A stretch of DNA of 64,000 nt, taken from positions 1 through 64,000 of the forward strand of contig NW_005178956.1 in the NCBI RefSeq assembly GCF_000350225.1, in the 5' to 3' direction. This stretch comes from Chondrus crispus (Eukaryota > Rhodophyta > Florideophyceae > Gigartinales > Gigartinaceae). The notes beneath the pieces are model-generated. The model saw nothing but the letters and a program-made list of their open reading frames with translations, was not told where the DNA came from and ran no database searches. Below, piece after piece: positions 57,801 to 64,000 of the stretch (positions are counted from its first letter, which is position 1; each line of letters opens with the position of its first letter). The translations under genes and the position numbers were made by a program.

Positions 57801-59171
57801 GCCGCAGTGGAGTCTTATGCTGAGACGTACGCTCCGGTGGCATGCTTTGAGCTCGTGCGTCTTCTGCTCACGCTTTCCAAGGGCCTAAGATGGAGCCGCC
57901 GACAGTTAGATGTGACTGGTGCATTTCTATACGCCACACTTCCTGAATCTATGTCAATATATTTGAAGCTGCCACTTATTCCAGGCGTCGAGCACGCTGA
58001 CGGGCGCATTGTCAAGCTTGTCAAGTCTTTGTATGGTCTCAAACATGCTCCAAAGCTGTGGTATGAATATCTCGCTACAGCCTTGAAGAAGCTTGGGTTT
58101 GAGCAATGCCTGTCTTGCGATTGTCTCTTCACTCTTCGCCGCGGCCAGCAAATGGTCATTGTCCTCGCATATGTCGATGACTTGGCACTATTTGGAACAG
58201 ATGAACTCATCGAGGATGTCGTCGCACAGTTGCATCTTTCATTTAAGTTGAAAGATTTGGGAGAACTATCATACTTTCTAGGGGTCCGCATCACTGACAC
58301 GGAAAATGGAATCCTACTTTCGCAACTCTCCTTCATCGAGAAAATTATCGAAAAAGCCAAAATGTCAGATGCAAAGCCAACTAAGACACCGCTTCCAATG
58401 GGACACGCGCTCTACAACGAAAGGAAAATTAGAACGCAGCCTGAAGAAGACGAAATGCAGAACGTCCCGTACAGAGAGATTCTAGGTTCACTCTTGTTTC
58501 TAGCGACAAGAACGCGGCCTGAAATTATGGCATCAGTCTCTATGCTTGCCAAGTTCGCCGATTCACCCTGCATGGAACATTGGAAAGCCATGAAACACGT
58601 GGTGCGTTATCTCATCAGTACGAAGGATCACGGTTTGCGTCTCAATTCTTCAGCATCTATCACGCTTAAAGGCTGGTCTGACGCAGACTGGGCCCGTGAC
58701 CTAGACCGACGTCGCTCAAGGTCAGGCTTTGTTGTGACTGTGAACGACGCTCCGATCATATGGTCATCAAAACTGCAGGGAAGCGTGGCGCTCTCAACAT
58801 GCGAAGCAGAGTTCATCGCCCTTGCTCAGTGTGCGAAGGAAGTTGTGTGGATACGGGAATTACTTCAAGAAATTGGGGTTATGCAGCACGATGTGCCTCC
58901 GACAGTCATCTTTCAGGACAATCTAGGCACGATTGCGTGGACTGGGGATGTGCAAGGACTCCGAAACGTGAAGCACATCGGAATTAAGTACAACTACCTA
59001 AAGGAACTAGTACAGAGCTCAAAAATGCAGGTACTATACACGCCCTCGTCTGAAAACCGCGCAGACTCGTTGACAAATACATTGGTTGGCTCTACATTTC
59101 ATCAACATCGCGAGTGGTTACAAGTTGAGGCAAGCAATCCTCGAGGGGTCATGTCGCAGAAGGATCTCTAG
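54792..59171 (+). CDS. copia D gag-pol polyprotein
   Basis: A 1459-residue polyprotein, the full set of a Ty1/copia element. Gag occupies about residues 40-290, with the zinc knuckle CSICRKSNHSTARC (about 250-263). The protease has LMLDSGTTSHMT (near 320). Integrase starts near 550 with the zinc part HNRLAH...CDSCAKGK and continues with LHVDLVGPV and an HTDGGSEF core. RT starts near 950, with ARLVARGN, DVTGAFLYA and the active site AYVDDLALFG. RNase H has GWSDADWARD and ALSTCEAEFIALAQ. The annotated ATG at 54792 sits at the end of the 5' LTR; a second Met at 54909 (MSDRDRPRIKPLEE) begins the conserved part of gag and is a likelier start. The last 24 codons lie inside the 3' LTR. Looks whole. 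Confidence 0.92.
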   Translation: MFERLWGPVISNLRYSFTIVSILVVLQLSRLPVRSWTLNMSDRDRPRIKPLEEKDDYRLWKIRVEADCEANDVQVALVNETAPDGTALVAFQSMQRGASNIIIHAVTDKPLRVIRSDVGNPFRMISKLDERYDSKSTATRISRMTELMSLRYTSLRRNIGSHIDEMAALLEQLESMNTKMPDELAIALLISSIDVAEMAPVTAAIKTLADRNATWESVTARIIEEHMILKSKGCSNERLTVAEVAKQQCSICRKSNHSTARCFLNPENPHNRLNVGEKGQNRPTSNQSTSRQANRDTQKKTNAHVRLAMAIKKDSKASKVDQLMLDSGTTSHMTPDIEQLHNKQPCNVNISLGDDSTVKATSTGTRVVHWAAHDVVTKVSLSKTLASDKLALSLLSVPALAAKGLYVLFTSEEALIIDSLDNFRVIGSAPKQKDGLYYITSQKCPEDAHPINMDDEKVRTMMAVVKSAGSNAHSDDSIDDSDDHMSEALLPCDSDENPPLMSDEESESDDEEEFDLGKMQMRDPVTEQNISSSIPESPLGTSSTQRRSVSIWHNRLAHVVSEKEISGMLKNGILANASSDKVNCDSCAKGKFRRFYSGSLTKATEPGVLHVDLVGPVKPMSNSRQKYMLTLVDEYTRHISVRFLHSKRDTSNEILQHVVFFQRESGFTLKRLHTDGGSEFFTAQRKLRKKGVSITTSTPYTPASNGLVERTQGVLMSFARTSLAQSGLPLQYWPYAVDHAVSCKNAVKHSTTEQVPHELLFGEYPSYVYHLRPFGCKALFAPVQKKREKFATRLVDGICFGHHGGGIYRILSQSGTHLTKHARFSENEFPGLSLFATQKLQKTNHRDFHSGEYDTDPEDDVNHAENEVQVSVESAIDAVTYHPPVSSTSGEDDEPDTDDHPAAHSHDYNLRPRASIAIPECISTPDDPTIKEALQSAEDKYWRKAVAEEFGNLLDAGTWKEVRKSTHAVRPLPSGFILKLKRNEDGKPSRFKARLVARGNPQRAAVESYAETYAPVACFELVRLLLTLSKGLRWSRRQLDVTGAFLYATLPESMSIYLKLPLIPGVEHADGRIVKLVKSLYGLKHAPKLWYEYLATALKKLGFEQCLSCDCLFTLRRGQQMVIVLAYVDDLALFGTDELIEDVVAQLHLSFKLKDLGELSYFLGVRITDTENGILLSQLSFIEKIIEKAKMSDAKPTKTPLPMGHALYNERKIRTQPEEDEMQNVPYREILGSLLFLATRTRPEIMASVSMLAKFADSPCMEHWKAMKHVVRYLISTKDHGLRLNSSASITLKGWSDADWARDLDRRRSRSGFVVTVNDAPIIWSSKLQGSVALSTCEAEFIALAQCAKEVVWIRELLQEIGVMQHDVPPTVIFQDNLGTIAWTGDVQGLRNVKHIGIKYNYLKELVQSSKMQVLYTPSSENRADSLTNTLVGSTFHQHREWLQVEASNPRGVMSQKDL

Positions 59172-59503
59172 CAATAGTACAAGGCTCACTTCTTCAACTC
59201 TATTGACAGCACAGTTCTAGACCTCAACTCCTCTACTCCGGTTCTATGAAAGAACCACGTAACGAGTTAGCAGTCTACTGTGGTGACACGCATAGGAAAT
59301 AACTTTCAGTATATTCGGACCCGTAGTCAATGGCCCGTATATATTATGCTACAGTACTGATCGCCTCAATTCAGCGGAATTGAGGCCGACTACCTCACAT
59401 GAACTAGAACGCGATGCCACCGCAACTGCACATGAAGTGCAATATAAAACGGTCTTCGTGCGGAGACGCTAGAAAAATAAAGACAACGAACAAAGTTTGA
59501 AAG
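59100..59503 (+). repeat. 3' LTR of copia D
   Basis: 404 bp, matching 54399-54802 with one difference. It overlaps the end of the polyprotein frame. A possible purine tract CGAGGGG lies inside it at 59142. Confidence 0.88.
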
Positions 59504-60138
59504 AGCTCAACACTCATTTGACTCTCCTCCTGGCCTTTCATCCCCACATCAGACCCCGATTCGCTTGCGGAGTCTCCATCATCAAAGTATGCCTGGGCTT
59601 CCGATTGTTCTTCGGCAACACCGAGATCATCAAAACCATGAGATGCGTCTTCCACAATACCTCCTATATCACCCGTCGACCCATTTTCTCCAGTAAATGG
59701 TACCACTACACTAAGGCTCTCATCGCTTAAATGGCTGGATACACTCGCTTCCTGGCATTGCGTGGGATGATGCATTGCATTCATTGGTGGATGGTCCAAA
59801 ATTCTTCCTTCTGCATGCCTTTCATCCATGTAATCACCTGCGTATCCCCCGGGCGCGTCACCACTCGCATTTGGCGTAGACAGGACCGAGTACGCACCAG
59901 GTGTCGTGTTCGCATCAATGCTTGCTGCGATCGCATTATCTACTATTTCGATATATTGACCGCGAATTGCACCACTTCTTTCCTCCGACGGACCCCATGG
60001 GAGCTTGCTATTCATGCCCTGCAGCTGGCGACGGCCGTTCGCAATCCTACGGTGATTAAGCATTGTGTTCCTGTGGACTGCTTTTCCGCTCGGCTGGCAT
60101 GCGCACTCGTATTCAGGTAGACACACATACCTTGGCAT
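59504..60138 (-). pseudogene. tnp2-family transposase, N-terminal block
   Basis: An ATG at 60138 opens MPRYVCLPEYECACQPSGKAV, which resembles the Cys-containing start of tnp2-type proteins (MPRYCPC..C in relatives). A long low-complexity acidic/Ser-rich segment follows (DDGDSASESGSDVGMKGQEE near 59.55 kb). The frame runs into the copia D LTR at 59503. The clean open frame up to the insertion suggests the gene was in fair condition when copia D arrived. Confidence 0.65.
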
Positions 60139-60858
60139 GCTGCGAGAAATGTGAGCGAGATCGTCCCGCCCAAAACGATTGAAGTCCCTCCCCAACACTT
60201 TTGGGCTTCGGATGCAATTTTGCTCAGGCTGGTATAATTCTTACGTATGCATTGGTTGCGGATGTAGATGCTTTGAGGTAGGGACTCTGAAGCGCGTTAA
60301 TACGACAATGGCACGACTGAATTCGCCCTAGTACTCAACTTCGAGAATAAGGGGGCGTAATCACCGAGAGGTAGCTCTCGAGGTCTTCCGAGGTATACTA
60401 GTTGTGAAACAGTCTCACGTCGACGCGAAAGCGACTGTGCGTTAAAGATAGATCATGAATCCACGGCGAAGAATGCGCCACGGCCCGTCACTTCCGGAAT
60501 GTCATGCAGAAGATAGCGAAATGCCAGTATTTGAAAAAATGGCATCTTGTGATCGGCAAGAAACGTCAAAACCCCGCACTCTTGTAATAGTGAGTCACAT
60601 GACCATGAGACCACGCTGCTTGCGTCACTAAGCACACGTCGCAGGAGCCTATACACCGATGGGGATGATCAAAGCACGAACCTTCGATTGCAATTCTATT
60701 CATCCCCCAAACGGCACCCCTGTCTCTTATGTAAGAAAGGTACATTTTGGTTGGCGAGGTAGTCGGTTCCCGCCAGATTGACAATACGGCTTTCCTTTCG
60801 CTTCCTATCAGTGACGTTCCGGTATGCATTATAAACTCCTCTGCCTTCCTTCACTACC
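60139..60858. other. Unassigned 0.7-kb region
   Basis: Upstream side of both the tnp2 gene (minus) and the reading frame at 60859 (plus). No CACTA terminal repeat, TATA box or RNA gene recognised. Confidence 0.4.
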
Positions 60859-61206
60859 ATGCATGAAGCTCCCGTAACCAATTTTCATTGCCATCGCCCA
60901 GGGAGCTACTTATATCCCCAGGGTATTTTCTCCGGAAATGCCTCCTCCGACACCATTGGAACGTATCTTGGAAAGCTCAAGGATGAGCTAGAAACAATTT
61001 TCCTTCGAGAGTTCGGAAAAGTGAAGAGAAGGATTGAGTTAATTGAACCGGCATGTCTCTTGCCGCCCATTAATAGTCCTCAGCGCTCCCACGATTTCGT
61101 ACGCGATCCAAGTGTGGCGGCGTTTATGCGCGAGAATATTGAAGAAGCTAACAGTGCTGTTCCTGCTGGTGCTGTGAAATATATTCAATTTAAAGAGCTG
61201 GAAAGT
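60859..61206 (+). CDS. Unrecognised reading frame, truncated by copia E
   Basis: An ATG at 60859 opens MHEAPVTNFHCHRPGS, a hydrophilic mixed-charge protein of at least 116 residues with a helical middle (GKLKDELETIFLREFGKVKRRIELI). No domain recognised, no signal peptide, no membrane segment. If the copia E end is at 61207, the natural C-terminus is lost and the few residues up to the stop at 61260 come from the LTR. It could be an interrupted host gene or part of another transposon. Confidence 0.4.
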
Positions 61207-61397
61207 TGTTGTAGATCGGATACCCTTTACTCTTCATATGGTCTGCACTACATATACTGACGCATTTAGGATTGATCCCAAGAAATTCAAATCTATGCTA
61301 ACACTGTCAGTGCTAACACTGTCTCTGGACCCAAAAGACAAACGGCAAACTTCATGCCTGCCAGTGCTGTCCGTTGGAGATGTTCGTTCTCGTAACA
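61207..61397 (-). repeat. Putative 3' LTR of copia E
   Basis: On the minus strand a purine tract GAGATGAGGGGGAG is followed directly by TGTTACGAGAACG (starting at 61397). The LTR probably ends CTACAACA at 61207 (TGTT...AACA ends). An alternative end at about 61296 (GTGTTAGCA, next to a 15-bp tandem repeat) cannot be excluded without the other LTR. Confidence 0.5.
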
Positions 61398-61427
61398 CTC
61401 CCCCTCATCTCAAACTTCGCTGTGCAC

Positions 61428-64000
61428 TTACTGCATACCCAAAGTCTTCACGAAAAATTTGTGCTTTGTTCCACCCACTGGTTTCGTCATCACATCTGCG
61501 AGCATATCACTGGAGGGAATATATTTCGTCTCGACTGTTCCACGCGCAATGTGATCACGAATGAAATGGTATTTCACGTCTATGTGTTTGCTTCTCTCAT
61601 TCTCCACTTCGTCGTGAGCCAAGCAAAGAGATCCCTGATTGTCCCCCCAGATCTTGATAGGTGTAGGGAAACCATTAGTTTCCAATCCTAGTTTCCTCAA
61701 CCACAATGCTTCACGAACGGCGAAGGATAGCGCGATGTATTCTGCCTCAACCGTTGACTGGGCAATCACATTCTGCTTCTTACTCCGCCATGACACTGCG
61801 CCACCGGCATACATGAAGCAATGTCCGCTGGTTGACTTGCGGTTATCAATGTCGCCCGCAAAGTCGGAATCAGAATAGCCATGCAAATTGTTTTCAGCGG
61901 TAGAATCTTCCTCTTCTTTTCCGTAGACAATTCCAAGGTCACTTGTGCCTTTCAAATATCTCATTACATGTTTAGCAGCCTTCCAATGCGCGGTACCGGG
62001 GTTGGACATAAACCTTGAAAGATAACCAGCAGCGAATGCGATGTCTGGTCGAGTTGTATTTGCCAAATGCAGAATACATCCAACCAATTGACGGTATGGT
62101 GTGCGGGACATTTTCTGTTTCTCCCCCTCATCGACAGGACCCATAGTGGTCGACAGAACAAGTCCCGCAGGAAGCGGAGTCTTCGCTGGTTTACAGTTCA
62201 CCACTCCAAATTTCTCGGCCATTTGGTCAATCATGGTGCAACTGTGCAACTTCACTGTTCGACTGACGGGATCCTGCTCGATGACAATTCCGAGAAACTT
62301 GATAACCTTTTTCTCGATGCGGACTTCAAATTTTCTCGCTATCATCTCTGCTACCCTTTTCAGCACTTCCATGGTCATTGCAATCATCAAAATGTCATCC
62401 ACGTATACTAGTATGTATACAGTTTCTCCGTCATTGATGAGGACATACAAGCTTGGATCTACTTTCGATTGTGTGCAGCCAATTGCTCGAAGGAACGTGT
62501 TGATGACCTTACGCCATGCACGGGAAGCTTGCTTCAACCCGTAAAGGGCTTTCAATAGTTGGTAGACAAAATTCTCTTTCCCTTGGATACTGTAACCCTC
62601 AGGTTGTTCCATGAAGATTGTCTCATCTAATTCTCCATTCAAAAATGCTGCCTTCACATCCAAAAGTAACATTTCTAACTGTTGTTGAGCGGCGAGTGCC
62701 AACATCATCCGTACAGTAGTGTATTTGGCGACGGGAGCGAACACTTCATCGTAATCCACACCCTTCAGTTGCGTAAATCCTTTGGCAACTAGCCTTGCTC
62801 GTCTTCGTGTCAGTCTACCTTCGCTGTCCTTCTTAGAGAGGTAGACCCACTTGTTCCGGACTGTGCGTGCCCCTTCCGGAAGCGTCACCAATTTCCATGT
62901 CTTCTTCTCATTGATTTGTTTTATCTCTTCATCCATTGCATTCTGCCAGTGTCGACTGTCAGGTCCTGATACAGCTTCTCGATACGTCAAAGGGGTAGTT
63001 GCGTCTTCGTTTTGCAGGCGAGCCTGGTGCATGAACATGGCAGTGTCATATCCAAGACGCTCAGGTTGGTTGGTCTGTCGTGAAGATCGACGAATATTAG
63101 GATGGTACGTGATGGAATCTATGGCGTCCTCGAAATCTTCGTCGTCGCTGGACTCATGTGTGTGTTGGGAGACATCTTCATCTTCTACATTTCCTTCAGT
63201 AGTAGTAGAAATGTCTTGATCGTTTCCAGTCGAGCGAGACAGCGCGTTCAGTACGTCCTCACTGACTGCTTCGAAGGGATCATCAAATTCAACACTGTGT
63301 CCTTCTTCACTATCACCTCCCTCAGATTTCAGTAGCTTAGCATTTTCATCAATACTAACATCACGTGAGACGACAACTCTTCCTTCCTCCGGAAGATACA
63401 CACGAAAGCTGTTGCCTCTTTCAAACCCAACCAAGAAACCCATGCGCGCTCGTTGACTGAATTTTCCCTTGCGCTTGATCTTGGGTACATGTACATAGGC
63501 CTTCGATCCGAAAACCTTCAGATGAGAGAGATCAGGCCTCTCGTTCACCATGACTTCGTATGGTGTTTTGCTTGGAACTGCTGAGGCATTGGAAAAAAGT
63601 CTGTTGCGAATGTAACATGCGGCATTGACTGCTTCGGCCCACATGTGGTTGTGGTTCGGCAAGTGTTGTGCACCAATTAACATGGTGCGTGACATATCCA
63701 ACAGAGTACGGTTTAGTCGTTCTGACTTGCCATTTGACTCAGGCGAGTATGCTGAACTCAGCTCATGAGTTATGCCTCTCCGGGAAAGCCAATTGGTGAA
63801 GCTTCGGGAAAGAAACTCCTTAGCATTGTCGGAGCGTAGGCGTTTCACAAGTTCATTCTCATACAGCGTTATGTTGAGCTTCTTGACGTGTCCTTTCCTC
63901 GCGGTTTCCAGTTCAGCTATCATTTCCTTGATAGCTGCTCCAGCCTCATCTTTTGTCCTCAGAAAACGAACAGAAGACACCGCGCTACTATCATCATAGA
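61428..64000 (-). CDS. copia E pol polyprotein, partial (IN-RT-RH)
   Basis: Over 850 residues open to the window edge and ending at a stop at 61428. Integrase core: LRSDNAKEFLSRSF, then YSPESNGKSERLNRTLL and a conserved W.EAV..A.YI.NR block. Next is a variable acidic linker (residues about 230-300, rich in E, D and S). RT has ARLVAKGFTQLKGVDYDE, AAFLNGELDETIFMEQPEG and the active site VYVDDILMI. RNase H has GYSDSDFAGDIDNRKSTSG and AQSTVEAEYIALS. Gag, protease and the integrase start lie beyond 64000. Confidence 0.92.
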   Translation of the reverse strand, partial: YDDSSAVSSVRFLRTKDEAGAAIKEMIAELETARKGHVKKLNITLYENELVKRLRSDNAKEFLSRSFTNWLSRRGITHELSSAYSPESNGKSERLNRTLLDMSRTMLIGAQHLPNHNHMWAEAVNAACYIRNRLFSNASAVPSKTPYEVMVNERPDLSHLKVFGSKAYVHVPKIKRKGKFSQRARMGFLVGFERGNSFRVYLPEEGRVVVSRDVSIDENAKLLKSEGGDSEEGHSVEFDDPFEAVSEDVLNALSRSTGNDQDISTTTEGNVEDEDVSQHTHESSDDEDFEDAIDSITYHPNIRRSSRQTNQPERLGYDTAMFMHQARLQNEDATTPLTYREAVSGPDSRHWQNAMDEEIKQINEKKTWKLVTLPEGARTVRNKWVYLSKKDSEGRLTRRRARLVAKGFTQLKGVDYDEVFAPVAKYTTVRMMLALAAQQQLEMLLLDVKAAFLNGELDETIFMEQPEGYSIQGKENFVYQLLKALYGLKQASRAWRKVINTFLRAIGCTQSKVDPSLYVLINDGETVYILVYVDDILMIAMTMEVLKRVAEMIARKFEVRIEKKVIKFLGIVIEQDPVSRTVKLHSCTMIDQMAEKFGVVNCKPAKTPLPAGLVLSTTMGPVDEGEKQKMSRTPYRQLVGCILHLANTTRPDIAFAAGYLSRFMSNPGTAHWKAAKHVMRYLKGTSDLGIVYGKEEEDSTAENNLHGYSDSDFAGDIDNRKSTSGHCFMYAGGAVSWRSKKQNVIAQSTVEAEYIALSFAVREALWLRKLGLETNGFPTPIKIWGDNQGSLCLAHDEVENERSKHIDVKYHFIRDHIARGTVETKYIPSSDMLADVMTKPVGGTKHKFFVKTLGMQ

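Larger units (their letters stand above)
54399..59503 (+). mobile_element. Ty1/copia retrotransposon copia D, looks whole
   Basis: Two 404-bp end repeats (54399-54802 and 59100-59503) differ at one position and flank a single open polyprotein frame. This is a very young insertion. A primer site GGTTATGGGGCCC starts at 54802. The LTRs do not have TG...CA at the repeat limits, and no 5-bp target duplication is evident. It is inserted into the tnp2 gene. Confidence 0.9.
46600..60138 (-). mobile_element. CACTA (EnSpm)-type DNA transposon gene region, split by two copia elements
   Basis: Three separated blocks on the minus strand read as consecutive parts of one tnp2-family transposase: N-terminus at 59504-60138, central part at 52389-54398, C-terminal part at 46600-47355. 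The gaps are copia D and copia C. The CACTA terminal repeats were not found, so the outer limits are those of the coding region only. Confidence 0.75.
61207..64000 (-). mobile_element. Ty1/copia retrotransposon copia E, 3' part, cut by the window edge
   Basis: Minus-strand element: pol at 61428-64000 and a 3' LTR to its left. It is a lineage different from copia 1/B/C and D (RT active site YVDDILMI, RNase H STVEAEYIALS). The visible part is uninterrupted and looks whole. Confidence 0.88.

Overview
This is a transposon-dense stretch of a eukaryotic nuclear genome. LTR retrotransposons of both the Ty1/copia and Ty3/gypsy groups, a pogo/Tigger-like element, a DDE_Tnp_4 element, a CACTA/tnp2-type gene, MITEs and solo LTRs fill most of the 64 kb. 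Only two genes look like ordinary host genes. Both are uninterrupted by introns, have TATA boxes about 90-110 bp upstream and encode N-terminal signal peptides. A compact, intron-poor gene island in a sea of LTR elements fits a red alga such as a florideophyte, but that placement is inference; no ribosomal, plastid or mitochondrial marker is present.

Layout. 1-2110: 3' part of a copia element cut by the window edge. 2.1-3.4 kb: unassigned DNA with a cluster of hairpins. 3394-6958: pogo/Tigger-like DNA transposon with TA target duplications and a solo LTR inside it (3487-4612). 7750-9024: DDE_Tnp_4 transposase gene with one internal stop. 9249-9486: small MITE. 9839-10780 (+): haloalkane dehalogenase gene. 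10884-11612: Harbinger-type MITE with TTA duplications. 12137-12802 (-): SIMPL-domain secreted protein, convergent with the dehalogenase gene. 12.9-15.2 kb: unassigned DNA rich in TACTGTA motifs. 15259-21058: Ty3/gypsy element with chromodomain and two 444-bp LTRs. 23440-29579 (-): second Ty3/gypsy element with GTTAG target duplications.

From 31.7 kb on the window is a nest. A copia-type element (plus strand, 31740-35840) and a relative on the opposite strand (36585-46365) converge on a short gypsy reverse-transcriptase fragment. The minus copy is split by copia B (39783-45868, duplication CTGGG), which itself holds a solo LTR (42052-43101, duplication TACCG). From 46.6 to 60.1 kb a CACTA-type tnp2 transposase gene runs on the minus strand, split by copia C (47361-52383, containing a 100-N gap) and copia D (54399-59503). 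Copia D looks whole, with a 1459-residue polyprotein and LTRs that differ at one position. An unrecognised open reading frame at 60859 is cut by copia E, which runs off the right edge.

The genes do not form an operon-like system. The coherent stories are the nested transposition history, the shared initiator-Met half-tRNA priming site of copia B, C and D, and the two host genes, one of which (the dehalogenase) is of a bacterial type.
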